Below are positions 60,701 through 63,660 of a DNA stretch of 64,000 bases, piece after piece; position 1 is the stretch's first letter; every line of letters starts with the position of its first letter. Below the pieces are notes generated by a model that was given only the letters and a program-made list of their open reading frames with translations, was not told where the DNA came from and did no database searches. Source of the stretch: Megalobrama amblycephala (lineage: Eukaryota; Chordata; Actinopteri; Cypriniformes; Xenocyprididae); NCBI RefSeq assembly GCF_018812025.1, contig NC_063065.1, positions 31,778,642-31,842,641 on the forward strand, given 5' to 3'. A program made the position numbers and the translations under genes.

Positions 60701-61317
60701 TTATTTAGTTATTGAGAGGAAAGCGCAGCAACATTTACATTTTCATCTGAACATATATTTACATATTCATCACTCTCAGCAAAACTGGGATGTTCACTAA
60801 CAGTATATCGCTGAAAAGGAAATGAAGAACGGTAACTTTGTTGTGAGAATATCAGGGCTTTTAGTTTTAGTAAAAATGTAATTTACCTGTAGTAAAACAG
60901 CTCCCAGTTGGACTCGATCTTGATCCGCTGTCGTCTCTTCCTCAGGATGACTGGTTTTTGGTTTGCGTTCTACGATCAGTAAGACAGAATGAATGCAGTG
61001 GCTCTCTGAACACAATGTTGGTTTATAAGAACTGCAACTATATTATATTAATAATGGACATATGGATGTAAGGGTAATGCTGATGACACTATAGCTCATA
61101 TGATATGAAGTTATGATCCTGCTATTAACACATAAACAAAGGTGCCGTCCTGAAAAGAGACACGGATGTCACTGATCTAATGCAGTACACGTGCAACACC
61201 AGACTGAAAACCCAAAACATGTTACATGATAAAGTGACTGACATGAGAGAGGGAGGGTCTAACAGAGGTAGAGGCCTCTGATTGGATAATAATACTCACC
61301 AGGTTATTCCTGTCCTG
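24685..61317 (-). CDS. dnajc13: dnajc13 (RME-8), C-terminal ~1,517 residues, 36 exons in window
   Basis: DNAJC13/RME-8 is a large endosomal J-domain co-chaperone. From family knowledge it recruits Hsc70 to early endosomes and works with SNX1/retromer and the WASH complex in cargo retrieval. I assigned it by walking exons on the minus strand. The joined translation matches the vertebrate protein from just before an IWN repeat to the stop: IWN repeat, GYF_2 domain, J domain with HPD, two more IWN repeats, and a tail ending DIGDLG. The vertebrate protein is about 2,240 residues, so roughly the first third is outside the window above 64000. All introns are GT-AG and phases agree at every junction except within the exon at 50018-50221 (one extra base). 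Introns of 2-5 kb are swollen by transposons and tandem arrays. Identification is very secure; whether this copy is functional is open because of the frameshift. Confidence 0.96.
25080..25520. repeat. GTTGCTAGGGTGTTGCTAAGG minisatellite
   Basis: About 440 bp of tandem GGTTGCTAGGGTGTTGCTAA and ACTTGGGGTGGTTGCTAAGG units in the last dnajc13 intron. It is the reverse-complement family of 5118-5450. Confidence 0.9.
25726..27010. mobile_element. probable DNA transposon with an inverted-repeat hairpin
   Basis: Runs from TATTTATACAACAGTTCTTT to TGCTCATATATATTTTATTA. Near the right side GTAGCCGTGCGATGTGGCTG (26890) is answered by CAGCCATATTGCACGGCTAC (26962-26981), a near-perfect stem of about 28 bp. 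No coding capacity. Exact ends and family uncertain. Confidence 0.5.
27914..28013 (-). CDS. dnajc13: dnajc13 exon ([20 protein letters not shown])
   Basis: 100 nt, phase 0 in, one base of Gly out: [33 protein letters not shown]. Acceptor TGCAG/GTA, donor GTGCGT. The intron to the last exon is 3.1 kb. Confidence 0.97.
28100..28243 (-). CDS. dnajc13: dnajc13 exon ([20 protein letters not shown])
   Basis: 144 nt, 48 codons, phase 0 at both ends: [48 protein letters not shown]. Acceptor TTAAG/GCT, donor GTATAA (weak). Confidence 0.96.
28287..29305. mobile_element. AATATAGCTGCAAGCAGCAATT family element
   Basis: Starts ATATAGCTGCAAGCAGCAAT and AAGGGGTCAAGCAC; ends GTGCTTGGCCCCTGATAATT, an inverted match to the start. 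Contains CAGCGCCACCAAGTG-type blocks shared with 42894-43706 and 44934-46786. Inserted between two dnajc13 exons. The 5' exon boundary at 29396 is about 90 bp away. Confidence 0.75.
29396..29536 (-). CDS. dnajc13: dnajc13 exon ([20 protein letters not shown])
   Basis: 141 nt, 47 codons, phase 0 at both ends: [47 protein letters not shown]. Acceptor TGTAG/CTG, donor GTAAAC. It sits between two mobile-element insertions, at 28287-29305 and 29604-31757. Confidence 0.97.
29604..31757. mobile_element. TGGAAGCTTGTTTCCGCCAC element with 21-bp-period array
   Basis: Left end TATGGAAGCTTGTTTCCGCC (29604) and right end GGCGGAAACAAGCTTCCACA (about 31721-31740) are inverted repeats. Between them are about 70 copies of ATAAAGTCGGAATTGCGAGTT and variants (AGATATAAAGTC, AGACGG). 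A solo LTR (31209-31691) interrupts the right part. The element lies in the dnajc13 intron between 29536 and 31805, its right end about 50 bp from the exon. Confidence 0.85.
31209..31691 (+). mobile_element. solo LTR of a retrotransposon, nested in the array
   Basis: About 483 bp from GTCACGATCACCGTCTGCCC to GCATTCGTTACA. It has CTATAAAGG at 31365 as a possible TATA box and AATAAA at about 31647. Flanking GATA is present on both sides (31205-31208 and 31692-31695), and joining the flanks restores the array unit GTGAGATATAAAGT. This is what a solo LTR leaves. Gypsy-like by its GTCACG...GTTACA ends, which is inference. Confidence 0.75.
31805..31984 (-). CDS. dnajc13: dnajc13 exon ([20 protein letters not shown])
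   Basis: 180 nt, 60 codons, phase 0 at both ends: [60 protein letters not shown]. Acceptor CTCAG/GGC, donor GTGCAG. Its donor lies about 50 bp from the end of the repeat element at 29604-31757. Confidence 0.97.
32067..32240 (-). CDS. dnajc13: dnajc13 exon ([20 protein letters not shown])
   Basis: 174 nt, 58 codons, phase 0 at both ends: [58 protein letters not shown]. Acceptor CTCAG/CTG, donor GTGAGT. Confidence 0.97.
32303..34850 (-). mobile_element. CACTACC-family transposon split by a 2.2-kb array
   Basis: The left part (32303-32475) starts CAAACGTTTGGGGTCAGTAA and runs to the conserved AATTCAGCTTTGATCACAGG core. The right part (34710-34850) resumes at GAAAACAGCTGTTTTACATT and ends CATTTGAACGGCAGTGTATG. 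Placed together they restore one full element. The array at 32485-34705 is therefore inserted inside it. Confidence 0.8.
32485..34705. repeat. 21-bp-period array (AGTTATAAAGTCGGAATTGCG) in a dnajc13 intron
   Basis: About 100 units of TATAAAGTCGGAATTGTGAG-type sequence with 16-bp short units (TTATAGTCGGAATTG) mixed in regularly. A block of about 540 bp (about 33100-33300 and 33640-33840) repeats nearly exactly. The right end carries GTGGTGGAAACAAGCTTCCA, the terminus of this element family; the left terminus is missing. Confidence 0.88.
35016..35058 (-). CDS. dnajc13: dnajc13 short exon ([14 protein letters not shown])
   Basis: 43 nt; completes Glu, then [14 protein letters not shown], phase 0 out. 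Acceptor TGCAG/G, donor GTGAGG. The 2.8-kb intron that follows holds the split hAT-like element and a 21-bp-period array. Confidence 0.95.
35145..35314 (-). CDS. dnajc13: dnajc13 exon with last IWN repeat ([12 protein letters not shown])
   Basis: 170 nt, phase 0 in, two bases of Glu out: [56 protein letters not shown]. It contains the fourth IWN motif. Acceptor ACCAG/GTG, donor GTGAGA. Confidence 0.97.
35482..35594 (-). CDS. dnajc13: dnajc13 exon ([20 protein letters not shown])
   Basis: 113 nt; completes Gly, then [37 protein letters not shown], phase 0 out. Acceptor CTCAG/GT, donor GTGAGA. Confidence 0.96.
35767..35841 (-). CDS. dnajc13: dnajc13 exon ([20 protein letters not shown])
   Basis: 75 nt; two bases complete Ser, then [24 protein letters not shown] and one base of Gly. 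Acceptor CGCAG/GC, donor GTCAGC. Short armadillo-like helix pair. Confidence 0.94.
35925..36125. repeat. 66-bp AT-rich satellite, left part
   Basis: Tandem ATTTTATGAATAAATATTCA/TAGCTTTAGAACTATA units, interrupted at 36126 by a Tc1 element and resuming at 37432. Confidence 0.85.
36126..37431 (+). mobile_element. Tc1-like transposon with ~210-bp inverted repeats (IR/DR type)
   Basis: Both ends read CAGTGCCCTCCACAATTATT inward and are flanked by TA (36124-36125 and 37432-37433), the Tc1/mariner target. The inverted repeats extend about 210 bp and contain an inner repeat of the ACAATTATTGGCACCC motif, the IR/DR arrangement of fish Tc1 elements. It is 1,306 bp long and inserted in the AT satellite. 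Confidence 0.93.
36492..37136 (+). pseudogene. degenerate Tc1-like transposase
   Basis: An intact 65-codon start, [20 protein letters not shown] through [20 protein letters not shown], is the first helix-turn-helix of a Tc1 transposase. After it the frame shifts repeatedly; later pieces include [20 protein letters not shown] (second catalytic Asp) and [18 protein letters not shown]. The third catalytic block (NDPKH...WPxxSPDLNPIE) is missing, so the copy cannot be autonomous. Confidence 0.88.
37432..38425. repeat. 66-bp AT-rich satellite, right part
   Basis: About 15 diverged copies of TTTACTATAGCTTTAGAACT / ATATTTTATGAATAAATATT. Same family as 39795-42040, but more diverged. Confidence 0.88.
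38760..38859 (-). CDS. dnajc13: dnajc13 exon ([20 protein letters not shown])
   Basis: 100 nt, phase 0 in, one base of Ser out: [33 protein letters not shown]. Acceptor TGTAG/GTG, donor GTAAGA. A 2.9-kb intron with the 66-bp AT array and a Tc1 element follows it. Confidence 0.95.
38948..39039 (-). CDS. dnajc13: dnajc13 exon ([20 protein letters not shown])
   Basis: 92 nt; completes Gly then [30 protein letters not shown], phase 0 out. Acceptor CATAG/GC, donor GTGCGT. Helical repeat region. Confidence 0.96.
39121..39298 (-). CDS. dnajc13: dnajc13 exon ([18 protein letters not shown])
   Basis: 178 nt, phase 0 in, one base of Gly out: [59 protein letters not shown]. Acceptor CGTCAG/TAT, donor GTGCTT (weak). 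The intron to the next exon is only 81 bp. Confidence 0.96.
39373..39489 (-). CDS. dnajc13: dnajc13 exon ([20 protein letters not shown])
   Basis: 117 nt, 39 codons, phase 0 at both ends: [39 protein letters not shown]. It continues the IWN module; the [13 protein letters not shown] pattern recurs as FLRIFIAQP in the later module at 32067-32240. Acceptor TGTAG/GGC, donor GTGAGA. Confidence 0.96.
39571..39684 (-). CDS. dnajc13: dnajc13 exon with IWN repeat ([11 protein letters not shown])
   Basis: 114 nt, 38 codons, phase 0 at both ends: [38 protein letters not shown]. This is the IWN repeat after the J domain. Acceptor CATCAG/ATT, donor GTGAGA. Confidence 0.97.
39735..39793 (+). repeat. LINE/SINE 3' tail
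   Basis: TAAAGCGCTTTGAGTACCCA then AATAGCGCTATATAAATGTA and AAGAATTATT, a typical 3' tail of fish L2-type LINEs and related SINEs. Only the tail is present. A similar tail (GTATAAAGTGCTTTATAAAT) lies at 46854-46876. Confidence 0.65.
39795..42040. repeat. 66-bp AT-rich satellite, 2.2 kb
   Basis: About 34 units of a 66-bp repeat: CTATAGCTTTAAAACTATAT, TTTTTGAATAAATATTCATA, AACATTTTAAATATTAAAAA, TATTTA. Indel variants recur in the same order (for example at 40540-40800 and 40790-40930), so larger blocks have been copied. It fills the dnajc13 intron between 39684 and 42350. Confidence 0.92.
42350..42736 (-). CDS. dnajc13: dnajc13 exon (longest, 129 codons)
   Basis: 387 nt, phase 0 at both ends. 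Encodes [60 protein letters not shown], a variable loop rich in Gly, Pro and Ala ([20 protein letters not shown]), then [20 protein letters not shown] and LGGSSPAE. The loop looks longer than in the mammalian protein. Acceptor TCTTAG/GGT, donor GTGATG. Codon use is GC-rich compared with the AT-rich introns on both sides. Confidence 0.96.
42894..43706. mobile_element. AATATAGCTGCAAGCAGCAATT family element, second copy
   Basis: Same start as 28287 (ATATAGCTGCAAGCAGCAAT, AAGGGG), with shared blocks CATGTTTTGTTCAATTA, CACCAAGTGGCGC and TGATGCCC. Right end not clearly matched; truncated near 43706. Confidence 0.7.
44067..44186 (-). CDS. dnajc13: dnajc13 exon ([20 protein letters not shown])
   Basis: 120 nt, 40 codons, phase 0 at both ends: [40 protein letters not shown]. 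Armadillo-like helical region. Acceptor TTCAG/GTG, donor GTAAGA. Confidence 0.95.
44270..44344 (-). CDS. dnajc13: dnajc13 exon ([19 protein letters not shown])
   Basis: 75 nt, 25 codons, phase 0 at both ends: [25 protein letters not shown]. Acceptor GTCAG/ATT, donor GTACAG. Confidence 0.94.
44427..44611 (-). CDS. dnajc13: dnajc13 exon ([20 protein letters not shown])
   Basis: 185 nt; two bases complete Glu, then [60 protein letters not shown] and E, phase 0. Acceptor CTCAG/AA, donor GTGAGA. The sequence is the highly conserved segment just after the J domain. Confidence 0.97.
44934..46786. mobile_element. 1.85-kb palindromic element
   Basis: Ends AAATATAGCTGCGAGCAGCA and (reversed) GCTGCTCGCAGCTATATTT. 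Both arms share, inverted, long blocks such as GGCCTTTAAACACG, TGTAACTACTTAGATCAT, CAAATTTCATTGGCCGAT and TTATAGCGCCACCAAGTG, so each arm is about 800 bp. A-rich spacer at 45710-45760. No coding capacity. Same terminal family as 28287 and 42894. Confidence 0.85.
46868..47041. repeat. intronic repeat next to a dnajc13 donor, copy 1
   Basis: Shares AACCTGACATGACT, TTATTGAGAG.AAAG.GC, TTTACATATTCATC, CTCTCAGCA, AACAGTATAT and ATCAGGGC.TTTAG with 60627-60868, in the same order. Ends 27 bp from the donor of the exon at 47068. Confidence 0.7.
47068..47203 (-). CDS. dnajc13: dnajc13 exon, end of J domain
   Basis: 136 nt, phase 0 in, one base of Glu out. Encodes [40 protein letters not shown] and [16 protein letters not shown] is J-domain helix III. 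Acceptor TTCAG/GAC, donor GTCAGA (weak). A repeat-derived segment lies within 30 bp of this donor, as it does at the exon at 60887. Confidence 0.96.
47292..47370 (-). CDS. dnajc13: dnajc13 exon, J-domain core with HPD
   Basis: 79 nt; completes Gln then [29 protein letters not shown], the tripeptide needed to stimulate Hsp70 ATPase, is intact at 47310-47318. Helix II ([13 protein letters not shown]) is complete. Acceptor TAAAG/G, donor GTGAGT. A functional HPD shows this copy has kept the key catalytic-partner site despite the upstream frameshift. Confidence 0.97.
47507..47622 (-). CDS. dnajc13: dnajc13 exon, start of J domain
   Basis: 116 nt, phase 0 in, two bases of Gln out. Encodes [39 protein letters not shown]. 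The DAYEVLNLP piece is helix I of the J domain. Acceptor TTACAG/GTG, donor GTGAGT. Confidence 0.96.
47705..47906 (-). CDS. dnajc13: dnajc13 exon ([19 protein letters not shown])
   Basis: 202 nt; completes Arg, then [60 protein letters not shown] and NWPIRDP, ending phase 0. Acceptor TGTAG/G, donor GTACGC. It leads straight into the exon that starts the J domain. Confidence 0.96.
48055..48955. mobile_element. probable non-autonomous transposon with GGGTCATTTTGACCC
   Basis: Starts TTCGGGTCATTTTGACCCGG, a perfect GGGTCATTTTGACCC-type palindrome. Inside, AAATATTGGATTCAATCTTT is present at about 48317, again at about 48646 in the same direction, and reversed (TGAATCCAATATTTGGTGAT) at about 48864. 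No coding capacity. Ends approximate. Confidence 0.55.
49127..49281 (-). CDS. dnajc13: dnajc13 exon ([21 protein letters not shown])
   Basis: 155 nt, phase 0 in, two bases of Arg out. Encodes [40 protein letters not shown] and [11 protein letters not shown]. The [15 protein letters not shown] segment is strongly conserved in RME-8. Acceptor CGCAG/GCT, donor GTTAAA (weak). Confidence 0.95.
49378..49423 (-). CDS. dnajc13: dnajc13 short exon ([15 protein letters not shown])
   Basis: 46 nt; one base completes Arg, then [15 protein letters not shown] in phase 0. Acceptor TGTAG/T, donor GTAAAG. Short, but both junction phases match. Confidence 0.94.
49522..49676 (-). CDS. dnajc13: dnajc13 exon ([21 protein letters not shown])
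   Basis: 155 nt, phase 0 in, two bases of Arg out. Encodes [40 protein letters not shown] and [11 protein letters not shown]. These are hydrophobic helical repeats of the region before the J domain; FFFIMMY is buried helix rather than a membrane segment in this cytosolic family. Acceptor GGCAG/CTG, donor GTACAC. Confidence 0.95.
49754..49838 (-). CDS. dnajc13: dnajc13 exon ([19 protein letters not shown])
   Basis: 85 nt; completes Arg then encodes [20 protein letters not shown] and TCLPHIVQ, ending in phase 0. The acceptor is TTTAG/G and the donor GTACAG. In the uncorrected frame arriving from the upstream exon it would read GPG then stop. Confidence 0.95.
49868..49990 (-). mobile_element. 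fragment of the GGTTAGTTCACCC family
   Basis: Contains ATTTCATCAAAAATATCTTA, TGTGTTCTGAAGATGAACGA and ends TTTTGGGTGAACTAACCCTA. Only the terminal 120 bp remains, inserted about 30 bp from the donor of the frameshifted exon at 50018. Confidence 0.8.
50018..50221 (-). CDS. dnajc13: dnajc13 exon, second half of GYF_2 domain, with +1 frameshift
   Basis: 204 nt. It begins MQEFWS in the expected frame. After an extra base in 50200-50203 the conserved protein continues one frame over as [20 protein letters not shown], then [11 protein letters not shown] and [14 protein letters not shown] to YFPS. A length of 203 would fit the flanking phases (in 0, out 2); 204 does not. Read without correction, the frame stays open through this exon and meets TAA as the fourth codon of the next exon (49827-49829), well before the J domain. 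Alternative acceptors or donors examined do not repair the frame. It may be a base error, an allele, or the start of decay of this gene copy. Confidence 0.92.
50299..50403 (-). CDS. dnajc13: dnajc13 exon, start of GYF_2 domain
   Basis: 105 nt, 35 codons, phase 0 at both ends. Encodes [20 protein letters not shown], then [15 protein letters not shown]. The EWYF...GPFSYEE pattern is the first half of the GYF_2 (DUF4339) domain of RME-8. The acceptor is TTTCAG/AGT and the donor GTGCCA. The intron before it is about 4 kb and holds nested hAT-like elements. Confidence 0.96.
50455..50900. mobile_element. CACTACC-family transposon, partial
   Basis: Contains CAGTAAGAGTTTCTGAAAGA, TTCAGCATCATTACTCCAGT and GTGTCACATGATCCTTCAGA, in the family's order, ending near GCATTCTTGATGAGTAAAAG. 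Confidence 0.8.
50902..53537. mobile_element. hAT-like element with TAGGGCTAGGTA ends, interrupted
   Basis: Left end TAGGGCTAGGTATTGAC and right end TTTTACCCAGCCCTAG are inverted. Internal sequence (51340-51735 and 52708-53250) is homologous to 62620-63610, which lacks the 970-bp insertion at 51738-52707. No complete transposase frame is present. Confidence 0.7.
51738..52707. mobile_element. 970-bp nested hAT-like element (CAGTGCTTCCCACA ends)
   Basis: Ends CAGTGCTTCCCACAC and TGTGGGAAGCACTG are inverted repeats typical of hAT elements, with TGTGA flanking both sides (51733-51737 and 52708-52712). The paralogous sequence at about 63060 has no insertion at this place. hAT elements usually make 8-bp duplications; only 5 bp match here. 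No transposase frame. Confidence 0.8.
53566..53642 (-). pseudogene. truncated duplicate of the dnajc13 exon at 54380-54481
   Basis: About 77 of the 102 exon bases are repeated here with the same splice donor and downstream intron sequence. The duplicate covers 53491-53642 and matches 54305-54456 with one mismatch seen. It breaks off inside the exon at codons for DSNG, where it passes into the 111-bp repeat, so the acceptor and first codons are missing. It cannot be spliced in as a normal internal exon. The duplicate also carries the right end of a hAT-like element. It is either a real local duplication or an assembly join across the array. Confidence 0.9.
53641..54310. repeat. 111-bp minisatellite, small array
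   Basis: About six units of TTATGTTGGATCAACTTAAA / TAGTTGCATTCATGTTGACA / ATTATTAAGTTCATGTTACT / TAGAAATGTGTTTTTATTGT / GGCAAAAACCGTCTTCACCT / TACTTAAAACA, lying between the truncated and the intact copy of the same dnajc13 exon. Confidence 0.95.
54380..54481 (-). CDS. dnajc13: dnajc13 exon ([19 protein letters not shown]), intact copy
   Basis: 102 nt, 34 codons, phase 0 at both ends. Encodes [20 protein letters not shown] and then [14 protein letters not shown]. The acceptor is GACAG/AAA and the donor GTGTGT. This is the complete copy. A truncated near-identical copy with the same donor lies at 53566-53642. Together the two bracket a short 111-bp array. Confidence 0.95.
54589..54651 (-). 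CDS. dnajc13: dnajc13 exon ([21 protein letters not shown])
   Basis: 63 nt, 21 codons, phase 0 at both ends. Encodes [20 protein letters not shown] plus K, a conserved amphipathic helix. The acceptor is CTCCAG/TGT and the donor GTGAGA. Confidence 0.95.
54845..55004 (-). CDS. dnajc13: dnajc13 exon ([11 protein letters not shown] ... GMLDR)
   Basis: 160 nt; completes Ser and encodes [20 protein letters not shown] through to [15 protein letters not shown]. The acceptor follows a good pyrimidine tract (CTTTCTAG/G). The donor is GTCAGT. Ends in phase 0 before CTDKLE of the next exon. Confidence 0.95.
55162..55265 (-). CDS. dnajc13: dnajc13 exon ([16 protein letters not shown])
   Basis: 104 nt, phase 0 in, two bases of a Ser codon out. 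Encodes [20 protein letters not shown] followed by an acidic stretch [13 protein letters not shown]. The acceptor is TTTAG/GTG and the donor GTACGT. The segment belongs to the helical region between the IWN repeat and the GYF_2 domain. Confidence 0.95.
55379..55532 (-). CDS. dnajc13: dnajc13 exon with IWN repeat
   Basis: 154 nt; completes Arg and then encodes [20 protein letters not shown] and on to SWNHQEFE. The LIWN-xxTREEL motif is one of the four IWN repeats that define RME-8. The acceptor is CAG/G. The donor is GAG/GTCTGC, a weak match to the consensus, but it is the only position giving phase 0 into the next exon, which begins VKYEC. Confidence 0.96.
55587..60105. repeat. 111-bp minisatellite, ~41 copies, with higher-order units
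   Basis: Same 111-bp unit as 53641-54310, near-identical between copies. A recurring short unit of about 89 bp lacks CGTCTTCACCTTACTTAAAA and reads GGCAAAAAAATTATGTTGGA (at about 56130, 57001 and 57421). Linker variants AAAAAACG, AAAAAGCG and AAAAAAACG and marked units (TTGAATTCATGTTGAT, CTTCAACTTATTTAAAAC) recur in the same order. The right edge continues into a transposon-like terminus. Confidence 0.96.
60106..60224. mobile_element. transposon-like terminus adjoining the 111-bp array
   Basis: After the last unit, ATGTTGGATCAACTCAAAAT drifts into unique sequence and ends GAACCAATGTTTTTTTTTTAG-like T-rich sequence followed by AGAGTGT. Reversed, this is ACTCTAAAAAAAAACATTGG, resembling the ACTCTAAAAAATGCTGGG end at 1061. 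Suggests the array is an expanded internal repeat of a non-autonomous element. Confidence 0.5.
60627..60868. repeat. intronic repeat next to a dnajc13 donor, copy 2
   Basis: Homologous to 46868-47041, with the same orientation and the same position about 20 bp downstream (gene sense) of a donor, here that of the exon at 60887. The shared sequence resembles the tail region of an interspersed element. Confidence 0.7.
60887..60969 (-). CDS. dnajc13: dnajc13 exon (basic [13 protein letters not shown] segment)
   Basis: 83 nt, starts in phase 0 and ends after two bases of an Arg codon completed by the next exon. It encodes [20 protein letters not shown] then NWELFYY, a basic stretch followed by the aromatic motif just before the IWN repeat of RME-8. 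The acceptor is TAG/AAC and the donor GTAAAT. The intron to the next exon is 5.35 kb and holds the large 111-bp array. Confidence 0.93.
61300..61317 (-). CDS. dnajc13: dnajc13 putative 18-nt microexon (QDRNNL)
   Basis: On the minus strand a pyrimidine-rich tract leads to CAGCAG, then 18 nt encoding QDRNNL, then a strong donor GTGAGT. The length is a multiple of three and phase 0 fits the next exon, which starts NANQKP. The CAGCAG is a tandem (NAGNAG) acceptor, so the exon could be 15 or 18 nt. No AG closer to the tract was found that would give a longer exon. It is the most upstream coding piece I can propose. I rely on splice signals and phase, not on secure recognition of these residues. 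Confidence 0.55.
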
Positions 61318-62199
61318 CTGCATTGATTGACAGCAGAAAACAGCAGCAGAGGGGCAGAGATAAGAGAGGTTATTGGTCCTGAGATCAACCAATCACACTT
61401 CTGCTGAATAATAGCTGTTCATAATGAACATTTTTGAATTTCATTAAGGCTGGCTTTCGGTGGAGAACAATGAAATTGTGCGATTGGAGTGAAGAAAATA
61501 TGATGATGATCAATTTGAAGCTCATGCTCATGATTCCAAAGCTGTGCTTCATCTTCATATCAACAAAACATCACTGCCCAGAATTATTCTTCTCGGGAAT
61601 AAACCGAAGATTTGATCAGTGGTTCTCAACTGGTTTGGCCATGTGACACACATTTACTATTTTTTTGTTAATACAATAAAGTTAGTAAGAGTCACCACAG
61701 TCATTAAAAAATATACAAAATAACACAAAGTGAAAATAAAGTGCTATTTTAGGGGTTCAGGAAACAAAAGTTATCATGGTAAATACAAAATACAGGCATG
61801 AACTATTAATTAAATGTATGGAAACTGATGCTGATGAATAAAATTGATGCATGCAAATCCTTCTCAGCTAACACACGAATTACCGGTTATGTAATTTATT
61901 GGTACTTTCTGGTAATTTAATGGCGATGTTGCATGCTCGTAACTTTTTTTTTTTGCTTTTTATTTATACTGAAGAGATGCACCTCTGAGGTACAGTAAGA
62001 GGCTTTTTATTTATTAACAAGTTATTAAAATTATTTTAATGACACTGACATATAGCCTGACATCTCACCTGACCACAAATACTGAATCAGAACAACGCGT
62101 TCTTCTCAGGCACTCTTAAACTGCATCTGACAGAAGTGTTAACTTCAGGTTTTCACAACAAAACCTGCCCAATTACTACTCAAAACTAGCCCGATAGCA
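61318..62199. other. no supported exon
   Basis: Upstream intron of dnajc13. The plus-strand 70-codon frame at 61434 has no domain. Mostly AT-rich with a T10 run near 61948. Confidence 0.5.
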
Positions 62200-62466
62200 T
62201 TTCAGGGACAGACAAATTTGCTGAATAAAGTCATTATTTTATTGTTTTTGCGCACAAAAAATTTTCGTCGCTTCAAAACATTAAGGTTGAACCACTGTAG
62301 ACACGTCGACTATTTTAACAATGTGTTTACTACTCTTCTGGACCTTAAATGTGGTAATTTCATTGCTTTCAATTGAGGATAAAAAAAAAAAAAACCTCTC
62401 GGATTTCCTCAAAAATATATTTCTGTTCTGAAGATAAACAACATTTTTGGGTGAACTAACCCTTTA
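62200..62466 (-). mobile_element. diverged GGTTAGTTCACCC-family copy
   Basis: Ends TTTTTGGGTGAACTAACCCT and contains GGTTGAACCACTGTAGAC and CTCGGATTTCCTCAAAAATA, all older versions of the family seen at 4650 and 22930. Confidence 0.75.
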
Positions 62467-62559
62467 AAGTAGCCCAATTCCATGAGAAAACAGCAGACTT
62501 GGCAACACCGGTTAACAGCTTTCATGCACATCTTTCAAATTAAAATTCTCGCATCAGAA

Positions 62560-63660
62560 AAGCACAGAATGGACTATATGAACGGAGCATTAGCGAATTT
62601 CAGCATTAATTTAAACCAGCTTGAAAACTTCCGGTGAGATGTAATTTGCTGGTGTGTTGAGCATCAATAGTGTAATACTTAATTTATAATCAGAATATAG
62701 TCACTTAAATAGTCAGGCATAGCATTAATTTAGTTCAATTACTTCAAACGTTCAATTAATTCAAACGTAAGACAGCATAAAAAATAAATAAATAAAGACG
62801 TACCTCAGTGTTCCTCCTTGGCTAAATTCAATTCGACCATCAGTTTTCACACTTTTATGTGAAAAAAGCTTCAAAAATTAAATATTTATTGTGCACTTTA
62901 GTTAGATGAATTGAATAAAATGTGAGTTTTCACAAGTGTGCTGAAATCATTGATGCGCTGCACAGACTGACAGCTGCTGTGATTAAAGTGAGAGCACGGT
63001 GCTCTCATTCATTCAAGCGATTCACAATAAAAGTTATTGTTTTTCATGAGATTTTTTAGTATTATTTCATACCTCACATTGACAAAATGTATTTTTAAAC
63101 CTAGTTATTTTATAATGTTTAATATTTAGTCATAAACGAAGTGAAAAACGATTAGAGGAAATGTCTGATATATGCGCAAATAAATGCTACTTTGCCGCCA
63201 CCTGCTGGTTAAAGTGGTAATTATTGTCTTTTTTATTTTTAAATAAGTGTTTTCTTTCAAATGTTGAATTTCCTACATTTTTAAACGTTTGGTTTTACAA
63301 ATGGAGACAATCTCAGAAGGATGAACAAATAATGTCTGTGGTCATCACATTAAAAATAACATTAGAAGTGCTGGAGAAAATAATGCGTGTGTGTGTCTAA
63401 TTACAGATACAGCGTTTTTAAACGGTCCCAATAGCTTCGTCTTTACTGCAATCAATAAAACTGTTTTACTGGCAAATTAGATAAATGTGGTAACTGCATT
63501 AAAACATTAAAAAGTCAACAATTGAAGGTTTTGTGTCGATGTACAGCGACTAGAGAATGAACAGCTAACAGTTCACCGGAAATGCCTGAGCTGGCTTAAA
63601 CCAGGAAGTAGCCGTGCATATAGTCCATTACGTTTGTTGTTTCTTTGAACCACCAGTTGA
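62560..63660. mobile_element. uninterrupted sibling of the element at 50902-53537
   Basis: Shares AAAACTTCCGGTGA, CATCAATAGTG.AATACTTA, AAATTCAATTCG, TTTTTAAACCTAGT, CAATCTCAGAAG and CAATCAATAAAACTGTTT with it in the same order. Truncated ends; no coding frame. Confidence 0.75.

Noticed and set aside
61434..61646. 70-codon plus-strand frame near the dnajc13 microexon
   Set aside because: Opposite strand, no domain, AT-rich composition, and no supporting splice sites.
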